Made by a program: the position numbers and the translations under genes | In this document: one piece after another, positions 42,036-50,572 of the stretch | Layout: every line of letters begins with the position of its first letter | How positions within the stretch are numbered: position 1 is the first letter of the stretch | From: Phenylobacterium sp. | Lineage (GTDB): Bacteria > Pseudomonadota > Alphaproteobacteria > Caulobacterales > Caulobacteraceae | NCBI RefSeq assembly: GCF_016793225.1 | Contig: NZ_JAEUMN010000156.1 | Span: 1-64,000, forward strand | Direction: 5' to 3' | DNA: 64,000 nt | Notes under the pieces: generated by a model | The model's database searches: none | What the model was told of the DNA's origin: nothing | What the model saw: only the letters and a program-made list of their open reading frames with translations

Positions 42036-42620
42036 ATGTTGCACCGTGAGGTTCGGGTGGCGGACGCGTCCGAGGGCGAGGCCGTCCTGAACACCCTGAT
42101 GCTGGCGTTCGCGACCGACCCCTGCCTGCGCTACGTCCTCGACACGCCGGAGGCGCTGTTCCAGGGCTTCCGCCGCTTCGCCACGGGCATGGGCGGCGCG
42201 GCGCTGGAGCTGGGTTCCGCCTGGATCGCGGAGGACGGCGCCGCGGCGGCCCTGTGGCTGCCCCCGGGCGTGGAGTCGGATCGCGACGCGATGCTCGCGG
42301 TCATCGGCGAGCTGGCGCGCGAGGCGAAGCTGCCGGTGCTGGGCGAGGTGGGCGAGGCCATGGCCGCGTATCATCCGCACGAGCCGCACTGGTACCTGGC
42401 CATGATCGGCGTGGATCCCGCGCGGCAGGGCCGCGGCTACGGCTCCGCGATCCTGGAGGCGTCGCTGCGGCGCTGCGACGAGGACGGTGTCATGGCCTAC
42501 CTCGAGAGCTCCAATCCCAAGAACGTGCCGCTCTACGAACGCCATGGCTTCGAGGTTCTGGGGCACGTGGCGCCCGGCGACTTCCCGGGCGTCTATCCGA
42601 TGGTGCGCCGGCCGCGCTGA
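42036..42620 (+). CDS. GNAT-family N-acetyltransferase
   Basis: 194 residues. The acetyl-CoA loop is VDPARQGRGYGSAILEASL at about 128-146, then PLYERHGFEVLG. The N-terminal half has the wide-spread YCHLPx-type layout seen in proteins that modify small molecules. Substrate unknown. It is divergent from the ATP-grasp gene with 133 bases between them and lies 42 bases before glsA. Confidence 0.88.
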   Translation: MLHREVRVADASEGEAVLNTLMLAFATDPCLRYVLDTPEALFQGFRRFATGMGGAALELGSAWIAEDGAAAALWLPPGVESDRDAMLAVIGELAREAKLPVLGEVGEAMAAYHPHEPHWYLAMIGVDPARQGRGYGSAILEASLRRCDEDGVMAYLESSNPKNVPLYERHGFEVLGHVAPGDFPGVYPMVRRPR

Positions 42621-42662
42621 CGCTGCCTTGCTGCGACTCCGCACGGCGCATACCGTCGTCCC

Positions 42663-43595
42663 ATGGGTGGGAGCCTGAACCTCGACGAGATCGTGGCCGA
42701 CGTGGCGCGCGAGATCCAGCCGCACCGCGGGGAGGGCCTCGTGGCCGACTACATCCCCCCTCTCGCGCGGGTCGACCCGCGGCGGTTCGGCATGGCGATC
42801 ATCACCTGCGACGGCCAGGTCGCCGAGACGGGCGACTCCTGGATGCCCTTCTCGATCCAGAGCATCTCCAAGGTCTTCACCCTGGCGCTGGCCCTGGAGA
42901 AGCTGGGCGACGAGCTCTGGACGCGGGTGGGCCGCGAGCCGTCGGGATCGCGGTTCAACTCCATCGTGCAGCTCGAGGCCGAAAGGGGAGTGCCGCGCAA
43001 TCCCTTCATCAATGCGGGCGCGATCGTGGTGACCGACGCGGTGCTCGCCGGCCGCAGGCCGGACGAAGCCATCGGCGAGATCCGCGACTTCCTGCGCAAG
43101 CTCGCCGCCAACGACACCATCGACGTGGACAAGGAGGTGGCGACCCAGGAGGCCGCGACCGGCTTCCGGAACTTCAGCCTCGCCTACTTCATGCGCGGGT
43201 TCGAGAACCTGAAGGCGCCGGTGGAGGACGCGCTCGTCACCTACTTCAACCAGTGCGCCCTGCGGATCACCTGTCAGCAGCTCGCGCGCGCCGGCCTGTT
43301 CCTCGCCAACGGCGGCGTCGACCCCATCACCGGCGAGCGCATCGTCTCGACCGAGCATGCGCGGCGCATCAACGCCATCATGCTCACCTGCGGCCACTAC
43401 GACGCGTCGGGCGAGTTCGCCTTCGAGGTCGGGCTGCCGGGCAAGAGCGGCGTGGGCGGCGGGATCCTGACCATCGTGCCCGGCCGCGCGGCCGTGGCGG
43501 TGTGGTCGCCGGGCCTGAACGCGGTCGGCAACTCGCAGGTGGGAACGCTGGCGCTGGAGAAGCTGGTCCAGCGGACGGGCTGGTCGATATTCTAG
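42663..43595 (+). CDS. glsA: Glutaminase
   Basis: 310 residues. It hydrolyses glutamine to glutamate and ammonia. The serine-type active site SxxK occurs in FSIQSISK (about residues 62-69), with conserved NPFINAGAI (about 116-124), YFNQCAL and [12 protein letters not shown] further on. Length is normal for bacterial GlsA. A long inverted repeat begins in its last codons. Confidence 0.95.
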   Translation: MGGSLNLDEIVADVAREIQPHRGEGLVADYIPPLARVDPRRFGMAIITCDGQVAETGDSWMPFSIQSISKVFTLALALEKLGDELWTRVGREPSGSRFNSIVQLEAERGVPRNPFINAGAIVVTDAVLAGRRPDEAIGEIRDFLRKLAANDTIDVDKEVATQEAATGFRNFSLAYFMRGFENLKAPVEDALVTYFNQCALRITCQQLARAGLFLANGGVDPITGERIVSTEHARRINAIMLTCGHYDASGEFAFEVGLPGKSGVGGGILTIVPGRAAVAVWSPGLNAVGNSQVGTLALEKLVQRTGWSIF

Positions 43596-43680
43596 CGGCT
43601 AAACGACCGCCCAACCTCCGTGCCAGCCCGGACTTTCCGGCCACGGCGGCCTGCGAGTACGAGGCCGCCGTAGCCGCTAG
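43592..43680. repeat. Nested inverted repeats between glsA and the FAH gene
   Basis: CTAGCGGCTA (43592-43601) and TAGCCGCTAG (43671-43680) are perfect complements 69 bases apart. The right arm directly follows a hairpin of CGGCGGCC (43644-43651) and GGCCGCCG (43663-43670). The ribosome-binding site of the FAH gene lies immediately after it. It may be a terminator for glsA with a regulatory part, or a mobile repeat. Confidence 0.5.
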
Positions 43681-43695
43681 GGGAGATTCGCAGCC

Positions 43696-44538
43696 ATGAA
43701 GCTGATCCGGTTCGGCGACCCGGGACGGGAAAAGCCTGGCGCGATCGACGACTGGGGCGTCTGGCGCGACCTCTCGAGCGAGATCGAGGACTGGTCGGGC
43801 CCGGCGCTCACCGGCGTCGCCGCGGGCCGCGTCCGCGACCTCGTCATCGCCAAGTTCCCCACCGTGGACCCCGGCACGCGGCTCGGGCCCTGCGTGGGCG
43901 CCGTCGGCAAGATCGTCTGCATCGGCTTGAACTACGCCGACCACGCCGCGGAGACCGGGGCCAAGGTCCCGGACGAGCCGGTGATCTTCATGAAGGCCTG
44001 CGCGCCCACCGGGCCCAACGACGACCTGCCGCTGCCGAGGGGTTCGGTGAAGACGGACTGGGAGGTCGAGCTGGGCGTGGTGATCGGCCGGCGCTGCGCC
44101 CACGTCAGCGAGGCCGAGGCGCTCGCGCACGTGGCCGGCTACTGCGTCGCCAACGACTATTCCGAGCGCCAGTGGCAGCTCGAGGGGACCGGGACCTGGG
44201 ACAAGGGGAAGGGGTGCGACGGGTTCGCGCCGCTCGGGCCCTGGCTGGTGACCTGCGATGAAATCCCCAACCCGCACGTCCTTCCGATCCACCTGGCCGT
44301 GAACGGCGAGCGGATGCAGGACTCCTCGACCGACCAGATGGTCCACGGAATCCCCGCCCTGATCAGCTACGTGAGCCGCTTCATGAGCCTCGCGCCCGGC
44401 GACGTTCTTCTCACCGGCACCCCGCCCGGCGTCGGCCTCGGGAAGCGGCCGCCCCGCTTCCTGCGGGCCGGCGACGTCGTCGAGGCGGGAATCGACGGCC
44501 TCGGCCTGCAGCGTCAGCGCATCGTCGAGCCGCTCTGA
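43696..44538 (+). CDS. Fumarylacetoacetate hydrolase family protein
   Basis: 280 residues. FAH core with VCIGLNYADHAAETGA, the metal ligands in SVKTDWEVELGVVIG and the closing LTGTPPGVGLG. It resembles bacterial acylpyruvate or ureidoglycolate-type hydrolases. It is separate from the aromatic cluster, between glutaminase and a formylglycine enzyme. Its end overlaps the convergent gene by 25 bases. Confidence 0.9.
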   Translation: MKLIRFGDPGREKPGAIDDWGVWRDLSSEIEDWSGPALTGVAAGRVRDLVIAKFPTVDPGTRLGPCVGAVGKIVCIGLNYADHAAETGAKVPDEPVIFMKACAPTGPNDDLPLPRGSVKTDWEVELGVVIGRRCAHVSEAEALAHVAGYCVANDYSERQWQLEGTGTWDKGKGCDGFAPLGPWLVTCDEIPNPHVLPIHLAVNGERMQDSSTDQMVHGIPALISYVSRFMSLAPGDVLLTGTPPGVGLGKRPPRFLRAGDVVEAGIDGLGLQRQRIVEPL

Positions 44539-45599
44539 CCCGCGGCGCCTGCGCGCCCGCCGCCCGCCGCGTCGGCGACGCGCAGCACCGTGCGGAAGCC
44601 GACGTGGTCGGAGCCGGTGTCCGTGGGCCCCGCCTCCCGCGCCGACGGACGGTATCGGAAGCAGAAGTTGTCGGCGCAGAGGTACGAGCCGCCCTTGATC
44701 ACGCGCCGCCGCTCCTCGCCGGGCGCGAAGGCCGTCCGGGCCGGGGGACCGACGGGATCGCGGGTCTCCGACGGATCCAGGTTCGGCGCGTACCAGTCCC
44801 GGGTCCATTCCCAGACGTTGCCGGCCATGTCGCGCAGGCCGTAGCCGTTGGCGGGGAAGCAGCCCACCGGCGCGGCCTGCGCCTTGTAGCCGTCGCCGCC
44901 GGCGTCCACGGCGGGGAAGGGGCCCTGCCAGGTGTTGGCCTGCGGCGCCCGGGCGTCGATGGGTGCATCGCCCCAGGTGTAGGCCGCGTCGTCGAGGCCG
45001 CCCCTCGCCGCGTACTCCCATTCGGCCTCGGTGGGCAGGTCGCGGCCCAGCCAGCGCGCGTAGGCGAGGGCGTCGTCGTAGGCGATCTGCACGACCGGCC
45101 AGGCGCCCTTGCCCTCGATCGAGCTGCCGGGCCCATGCGGATGGCGCCAGTCCGCGCCCTGGACGACCCGCCACCAGCCGCCAGGACCGGCGTCGATGTT
45201 CTCGGCGCCCACGAAGACGATCGCCGACGGCTTGAGCTGGTCTCCCGACAGTCCCGGATAGGCCCTGGGGTCGAGCGGCCGCTCGGCCAGGGTGACGTAG
45301 CCGGTCGCCGCCACGAACCGGGCGAAATCGTCGTTGGTCACCTCGGTGCGGTCGATCCAGAAGCTGCCCACCGTGGTGCGGCGCGGCGGGCCCTCCTCGC
45401 GACGGGCGGGCTTGGCGCCCTGCAGGAAGGCGCCGCCCTCGATCAGCACCATGCCGGCCGTGGACGGCGCGGCCTCAGGCGCCGCGCGTTCGGCCAGGCA
45501 CGGTCGCCGGGGCGCGCCAGCGGTCGCCTGCGGCGCCTCGCGGCAACCAGCCAGAACGGCCAGCGCCGCGACCGCGGCGAGGACCTCGCAGCGCGCCAG
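44514..45599 (-). CDS. Formylglycine-generating enzyme family lipoprotein
   Basis: The conventional ATG is at 45452 (312 residues). The frame is open upstream to the stop of the previous gene and encodes, without any ATG, GTG or TTG, a lipoprotein signal LARCEVLAAVAALAVLAGC with lipobox LAGC. A CTG at 45599 would start it (361 residues). The FGE-sulfatase core has MAGNVWEWTRDW and the active-site pair in GGSYLCADNFCFRYR, the same C-x4-C spacing as in true FGE, which oxidises sulfatase cysteine to formylglycine. No sulfatase gene is in the window. The signal implies a periplasmic protein, unusual for FGE. Confidence 0.85.
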   Translation of the reverse strand: MARCEVLAAVAALAVLAGCREAPQATAGAPRRPCLAERAAPEAAPSTAGMVLIEGGAFLQGAKPARREEGPPRRTTVGSFWIDRTEVTNDDFARFVAATGYVTLAERPLDPRAYPGLSGDQLKPSAIVFVGAENIDAGPGGWWRVVQGADWRHPHGPGSSIEGKGAWPVVQIAYDDALAYARWLGRDLPTEAEWEYAARGGLDDAAYTWGDAPIDARAPQANTWQGPFPAVDAGGDGYKAQAAPVGCFPANGYGLRDMAGNVWEWTRDWYAPNLDPSETRDPVGPPARTAFAPGEERRRVIKGGSYLCADNFCFRYRPSAREAGPTDTGSDHVGFRTVLRVADAAGGGRAGAAGQSGSTMR

Positions 45600-45602
45600 G
45601 GC

Positions 45603-46424
45603 TCAGCGCCCGACGAACACCGGCTCGCGCTTCTCGACGAACGCGCGGGCGGCTTCCTTGTGGTCCGCGGTCTGGCCGCAGTGGACGTGGTGCGTGGCCT
45701 CGAGGTCGAGGCAGTCGTCGACGTCGCCCGCCATGGCGCGGTTCAGGTTCTCCTTCATGTAGCGGTAGGCGATGGTGGGGCCGTTCGCGAGGCGCGCGGC
45801 GATCTCCTTGGTCTTCGCCTGCAGCGCGTCGGGCTCGACGACCCAGTTCGTGAGGCCCAGGCGCAGCGCCTCCTGCGCGTCGACGCGGTCGGACAGGAAG
45901 TACATCTCGCGCGCCTTCGCGGAGCCCACGAGCTGCGTGAGGAAGTACGTGCCGCCGTAGTCCCCGGAGAAGCCCACCTTGGCGAAGGCGGTGGTCATGA
46001 TCGCGGTCGAGGCCATGATCCGCAGGTCGCAGGCGAGAGCCAGGCCCAGGCCCGCGCCCGCCGCGGCGCCGGGCAGGGCGGCGAGGGTGGGTTTCGGCAT
46101 CTTGAAGAGCTTGCCGGCGGTGGCCCGCTGGTTCACCCGCTGGCGGTGGATGGCGTAGTCGATGCCCTGGCCGGTGCCCCCGCCTTCGTTGCGGCTGTTC
46201 ATGCCCTTCACGTCGCCGCCGGCGCAGAAACCCTTGCCGGCGCCGGTCAGCACCAGGACCTTCACGTCGGGATTGAACTCCGCGTCGGCGAGCGTGCGCG
46301 CCAGGGCCTGGTTCATGTCGTCGCTCATGGCGTTGCGCGCCTCGGGACGGTTCAGCGTGATGGTGAGCACGCCGCCGTCGAGGTCGGCCAAGAGGTCGTT
46401 CGTGCCGGTGTCGATCGCGGCCAT
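45603..46424 (-). CDS. Enoyl-CoA hydratase/isomerase family protein
   Basis: 273 residues from the ATG at 46424, with GGAGGGAG eight bases upstream. Crotonase motifs: LTITLNRPEARNAMS, oxyanion loop KGFCAGGDVKGM, PGAAAGAGLGLALACDLRIM and a second loop FSGDYGGTYFLTQLVG. The expected Glu of the hydratases is replaced by Asp in the FSGDYGG region, so an isomerase or other crotonase activity is possible. Its stop codon is the base triplet just before the lipoprotein frame described at 44514. Confidence 0.9.
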   Translation of the reverse strand: MAAIDTGTNDLLADLDGGVLTITLNRPEARNAMSDDMNQALARTLADAEFNPDVKVLVLTGAGKGFCAGGDVKGMNSRNEGGGTGQGIDYAIHRQRVNQRATAGKLFKMPKPTLAALPGAAAGAGLGLALACDLRIMASTAIMTTAFAKVGFSGDYGGTYFLTQLVGSAKAREMYFLSDRVDAQEALRLGLTNWVVEPDALQAKTKEIAARLANGPTIAYRYMKENLNRAMAGDVDDCLDLEATHHVHCGQTADHKEAARAFVEKREPVFVGR

Positions 46425-46559
46425 GGTGGGTCTCCCTCCGTTCGTTGGGCGCGACACTACGCCTTTGAACGTCCGGTCTGGAAGACGTCCGCGCGCGATC
46501 GACCTTGACCGCCGTGGCGGCGGACCCCGTAGTCTTCGGCAAAGCGACGGGAGGACAGC

Positions 46560-47318
46560 ATGCGGCTTCGGCAGATCGCCCTGGTGGGCCAGGACCTCGA
46601 GAAGGCCAAGGCCGAGATCGTCGAGGTGCTGGGCCTGGGCAAGGACTACCCTGACCCCGGCGTCGGCCACTTCGGCCTGCACAACGCCGTCTGGCCGATC
46701 GGCGACACCTTCCTGGAGGTCGTCTCGCCGATCCAGGAGGGCACCACCGCCGGCCGCCTTCTGGACAAGCGCGGCGGCGACGGCGGCTACATGGTGATCA
46801 TGCAGATCGACGGCGACATGGCGGGCGCCCGCAAGCGCATGGCCGACATCGGCGTGCGCATCGTCCACCAGACCGACCGCGACGACGGCAAGGTCGCCTA
46901 CAGCCACCTCCACCCCCGCGACGTGGGCGGGGCGATCCTCTCGCTGGACGTGATGGTCCCCAAGTCGCGCTGGGAGTGGGGCGGTCCCGACTGGGAGAAA
47001 AACGTCCGGACCGACACCTCGCTGGAAATCGTCGGCGCCGAGCTGCAGGGGGACGACCCCGAGGCCATGGCGACCCGCTGGGGCCAGGTGATGGACCGCC
47101 CGGTCAGCTACCGCGACGGCGCGTGGGTGGTCGGCGTCGACGGCGGCGAGATCCGCTTCGTGCCCGTGACCGACGGCCGCGGCGAGGGCCTGCGCGCGTT
47201 CGACGTGAAGGTCCGCGACCCGGACGCGGTGAAGGCCCGGGCCGCCGCCCGCGGCGCCGTCGACGACGACGGCGCGGTCAAGCTCTGCGGAACCCGCGTG
47301 GAGCTGGTGAAGGGCTGA
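46560..47318 (+). CDS. VOC-family (glyoxalase-like) protein
   Basis: 252 residues. A Glyoxalase_3-like domain with RLRQIALVGQDLEKAKAEIVEVLGL, a metal-ligand-like HFGLHNAVWPIGDTFLEVVSP and a second repeat with ILSLDVMVPKSRWEWGG. It is a single-chain two-repeat VOC protein of unknown substrate. ATG at 46560 after GGGAGGAC. Divergent from the hydratase gene by 135 bases. Confidence 0.85.
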   Translation: MRLRQIALVGQDLEKAKAEIVEVLGLGKDYPDPGVGHFGLHNAVWPIGDTFLEVVSPIQEGTTAGRLLDKRGGDGGYMVIMQIDGDMAGARKRMADIGVRIVHQTDRDDGKVAYSHLHPRDVGGAILSLDVMVPKSRWEWGGPDWEKNVRTDTSLEIVGAELQGDDPEAMATRWGQVMDRPVSYRDGAWVVGVDGGEIRFVPVTDGRGEGLRAFDVKVRDPDAVKARAAARGAVDDDGAVKLCGTRVELVKG

Positions 47319-47427
47319 GCGCGTTCGGCGAAAGTGGAAGCCGCGCTCGCCGCGAGAGCGCGTTCCAATTCAAAGAGACAGAGCCTGTTCGACCGGTCTT
47401 GAGGGGTCCATCAAACGGACAGGCTCT
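47317..47427. repeat. Intergenic inverted-repeat block
   Basis: GAGCGCGTTC occurs twice (47317 and 47356) with CGCGCTC between them at 47342, so alternative hairpins can form. It is followed by AGAGCCTGT (47380-47388) and ACAGGCTCT (47419-47427) around 30 bases. The block sits between two converging genes and may act as a terminator. Confidence 0.55.
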
Positions 47428-47439
47428 AGCGGCGCCGGC

Positions 47440-48159
47440 TCAGTCCAGCGGACGGATCCTGATGTTCCGGTAGGCCACCTCGTCGCCGTGGTTCTGGAGG
47501 GCGATGTGGCCTCGGGCCGCCGTGCCGAACATCGGCCAGATGCGGAACTTGCTGGCCGCGACCTTGGCCTTGAAGTCGTCCGAGCCGAGGTCGTACTCGA
47601 CCACCTTCACGCCGTTCAGCCAGTGCTCGACGTGGTTGCGGCGGACGACGATGCGGGACTCGTTGAACTCGCCCACCGGCCGCGTGACGTCCTGCGTGGG
47701 CGCGACAAGGTCGTAGAGCGCGCCGGCGCGCTGCCGGGGCGGCTCGCCGCGGCTGTTGTCGAGCACCTGGTACTCCGGCCCGCTCCAGTAGGTCTGCTGT
47801 CCCTCCTCGGTGACCCGGTACATCACGCCCGAATTCCCCTTCGGACCGATCCTCCAGTCGAAGGCGAGCTCGAAGTCGCCGAACGTCTCCTTGGTCATAA
47901 TATCCTTGGAGGTCTTCGGATCGGGGCTGAGGGCGCCGTCCTTCACATGCCAGCCCGGATCGGGCGCCGGCGCCTTGAAGCCGCGCCAGCCCGCCGCGGT
48001 TCGCCCGTCGAACAGCAGCTTCCACCCGGCGCGGGCCTCCGCCGCCGTCAGGGCGTTTTGCGCCGCCGCGGGCGAAGCGGCGCAGGCGAGGACTGCGGCG
48101 GCGGCGAACGCCAGAAACGACGGTGCGACCCATGCGCCTGCCCTTGCACGTCCGGCCAT
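47440..48159 (-). CDS. DUF1080 (3-keto-disaccharide hydrolase-type) exported protein
   Basis: 239 residues from the ATG at 48159, with GGGAGGAC upstream. A Sec signal ends near AASPAAAQ (about residue 35). The rest is a concanavalin-like DUF1080 domain: GWKLLFDGRTAAGWRGFK, FELAFDWRIGPKGNSGVMYRV, YQVLDN and a last strand GDEVAYRNIRIRPL. These are secreted lectin-like or glycoside-acting proteins. Substrate unknown. The longer frame upstream lacks coding character. Confidence 0.88.
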   Translation of the reverse strand: MAGRARAGAWVAPSFLAFAAAAVLACAASPAAAQNALTAAEARAGWKLLFDGRTAAGWRGFKAPAPDPGWHVKDGALSPDPKTSKDIMTKETFGDFELAFDWRIGPKGNSGVMYRVTEEGQQTYWSGPEYQVLDNSRGEPPRQRAGALYDLVAPTQDVTRPVGEFNESRIVVRRNHVEHWLNGVKVVEYDLGSDDFKAKVAASKFRIWPMFGTAARGHIALQNHGDEVAYRNIRIRPLD

Positions 48160-48289
48160 CGCGTCCTCCCCGGCGGTTCTCGCCGCAGCGTGGCGCGGCG
48201 AGCGGCCTCGGGAAAGCGTTTTCATCGCGCGGCGGCGAGGCCTTCCCCCGGATCGGGAACCGGGGTCTACCTGTGGGCAGGAGAGCGCG

Positions 48290-48691
48290 ATGAAGAAGAC
48301 CATGGGGCCGCCGCCGCCGGGCGTGACGCCGTCGCAGATGATCGACGCCCGCATCGAGGAAGCCGGCGAGTGGCGGGGCGATCTGCTGGCGCAGGCGCGG
48401 CGCCTGATCCTGGCGTCGGATCCCGCGATCGTCGAGGAATGGAAGTGGGGTGGTCCCGTCTGGTCGTGCGGCGGCGTCCTCTGCACCGGCGAAGTCTACA
48501 AGACGGCGGTGAAGCTGACCTTCGTGAAGGGCGCCTCCGTCCCCGACCCCGCCGGCCTGTTCAACGCCAGCCTCGCAGGCGGGACGCGGCGGGCGATCGA
48601 CCTGCCGCAAGGCGCGCGCATCGACGAGGCGGCCTTCATGGCGCTGATCCGGGCAGCCGTTGCGGTCAACGCGGCCGGGAAGGCCCGCTGA
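48290..48691 (+). CDS. DUF1801 (YdhG-like) small protein
   Basis: 133 residues. DUF1801 pattern: ILASDPAIVEEWKWGGPVWSCGGVLC, EVYKTAVKLTFVKGASVPDP, LPQGARIDEAAF. Small cytosolic proteins of unknown biochemical role. The ATG at 48290 has AGGAG upstream. Convergent with tpsB, 12 bases apart. Confidence 0.87.
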   Translation: MKKTMGPPPPGVTPSQMIDARIEEAGEWRGDLLAQARRLILASDPAIVEEWKWGGPVWSCGGVLCTGEVYKTAVKLTFVKGASVPDPAGLFNASLAGGTRRAIDLPQGARIDEAAFMALIRAAVAVNAAGKAR

Positions 48692-48703
48692 GCCGATCTG
48701 CGT

Positions 48704-50572
48704 TCAGCGCCAGAGCGCAAGGGGCCGCAAGGTGACGCGGAAGGAGAGGCCGCGGTCCTGCAGGTCCCGGACGCCCGCCACCTCCACCTCCTTGAGGTCC
48801 TCGGCGAACGTGGCGCGGGCGAACAGCCAGTCTGCCGGGGTCCAGGTGACGGAACCGCCGACGCTGTAGATCCGCGAGTCGAAAAGGCTGTTCTTGTAGT
48901 CGCGCAGATACGCGCCGTCGGCGAAGGCCGAGAGGGTGAAGGCGCCCCAGGCGAAGCCGCCCGCGCGCGCGCTTCCCCCGAGGTTGATGGGCCGGGCGAC
49001 CTCGACCGAACCCGCGACGCCGTGATCGGCCAGCAGCAGGTTCTCGCGGTAGCCGCGCACGGTGGACTCGCCCCCCGCCGAGAACCGTTCCCCCGAATAG
49101 AGGGCGCTGTCGGACCACTGGCCGTAGGCGCGCAGGCGCAGCTCGGTCCCCGCGTCGTCCAGGCGCCGCGCGTAGTTGACCTGGGCCAGCACGGCCCGGA
49201 AGTCGCGGTCCGGCGTGAGGCGCGAGACCACAGGGGGCCGGGTCCCGTCGAGCCCCTGGGTGGCCGTCACCGAGAGCGCGAACACCCGGTCGACGTTGCG
49301 GGTCACATAGTCCGCCACCAGCCGCAGGGCATAGTACTCGGTGCGGCCGTCGACGGCGCCCGGCGCGAAGGAGAAGCGCTCGCCCAGCAGGTACGAGGTG
49401 GACTGACGCCAGGCGAACAGCGCCCCCACGCTGAATGTGCGCGCGGGCGTCCACCGCCCCGGCTGGGTCGCCGGCAGCAGCGGGACGTCGAGGACCTTGC
49501 GCGTCACGCCGGCCTCGAGGGCGCGGTCCTTGGCGCTGATGTCCAGCGGCGCGAGCAGCCGGTCGATCACAGCGGCGTCGTTGTAGGCCCCGCGCACGGA
49601 CACCTGCGTGCGCGGCGAGACGAGCGGGAAGGTCCAGGCCGCGGTCACGTCCTCCACGCCGTCGGTGACGCCGAGCTCGGCGCTGAAGAGATCGCCGGGT
49701 CCCAGAAGGTTGCGGATCGAGCCGCCCACGGCCGCACGCTCGCCGCCCACCGTGGGCGAGCGGCTGTTCGCCGCGGTCACGTAGAGGTCGTAGCGGTCCT
49801 GCGGCAGCACGGCCAGCGCCAGCGACGCCTCGCCGGGGCGGGCCCCCGGGCGCAGGTCGGCGTTGATGGTGCGGATCGCAGGGTCCTCGGCCAGGAGGCG
49901 GAAATCCCGCTCCAGTTCGAAGGCCGAAAGCGGGCGGCGCGCCGCCGACGGCATCCGCGCGATGACGTAGTCGGCGTCTAGACCCTTGGCGCGGCCCCCC
50001 GTCCAGGCGACGGTCACCGGCGGCAGGTCGCCGGCGGGCGAGGCGAGGCCGCCGTAGACGATCTCCAGCGCCAGCACGCCGTCCTCGGGGCTGGGTCGCA
50101 CCACGACGCCCGAGTTGATGAAGCCCGCGCTGAGGAAGCTGCGGTTGACGACCTGAACCAGGGCGAGCGCCCGCGCGACCCCCGCGCCCGGCAGGCCGTT
50201 GCGCGCGAACTGGCGACGCAGCCAGGCCTCGTCGAGCGCCTCGTCCGCCTGATGGTCGAGTGCGAGACCCTCGCCCGGTTCCGACGGGGGCCGCCATCCG
50301 CGCGGCGGCACGGCCGCACGATGCGGACCCGCCACGGCGATCCGGACGTCGCGGACCGGCAGGCCGCCGTCCTGCGCGGGCGCCGCGCCGCCGCCCTGGG
50401 GCGGGGCGGGGATCAGGGCGGGCGCCGGTTTGGCGAACGGGGGCGGCGCGGGCGGCGTCGCCTGGGGACCCGTGCGTCCGGGCGAGAGCTCGGCCGGGGC
50501 GGGCTGCGCGAGGGCGGCCGCCGGGGCGACGCCGGCGAGAAGGACGGCCAGACCGGCTGCAGGGCGGTTCAA
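48704..50572 (-). CDS. TpsB-type two-partner secretion transporter (ShlB/FhaC/HecB family)
   Basis: 622 residues from a TTG at 50572 that overlaps the stop of the TpsA gene (TTGA). A signal peptide (ALAQ at about 24) and a Pro/Gly-rich linker precede the POTRA_2 domain (about 85-230) with the VVNRSFLSAGFINSGVVV segment. The C-terminal half is a 16-strand-type barrel; the conserved inner motif is RGYRENLLLADHG with its neighbouring strands. These transporters export a TpsA protein across the outer membrane. The chain ends in LALWR rather than the usual aromatic Phe. Confidence 0.93.
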   Translation of the reverse strand: MNRPAAGLAVLLAGVAPAAALAQPAPAELSPGRTGPQATPPAPPPFAKPAPALIPAPPQGGGAAPAQDGGLPVRDVRIAVAGPHRAAVPPRGWRPPSEPGEGLALDHQADEALDEAWLRRQFARNGLPGAGVARALALVQVVNRSFLSAGFINSGVVVRPSPEDGVLALEIVYGGLASPAGDLPPVTVAWTGGRAKGLDADYVIARMPSAARRPLSAFELERDFRLLAEDPAIRTINADLRPGARPGEASLALAVLPQDRYDLYVTAANSRSPTVGGERAAVGGSIRNLLGPGDLFSAELGVTDGVEDVTAAWTFPLVSPRTQVSVRGAYNDAAVIDRLLAPLDISAKDRALEAGVTRKVLDVPLLPATQPGRWTPARTFSVGALFAWRQSTSYLLGERFSFAPGAVDGRTEYYALRLVADYVTRNVDRVFALSVTATQGLDGTRPPVVSRLTPDRDFRAVLAQVNYARRLDDAGTELRLRAYGQWSDSALYSGERFSAGGESTVRGYRENLLLADHGVAGSVEVARPINLGGSARAGGFAWGAFTLSAFADGAYLRDYKNSLFDSRIYSVGGSVTWTPADWLFARATFAEDLKEVEVAGVRDLQDRGLSFRVTLRPLALWR

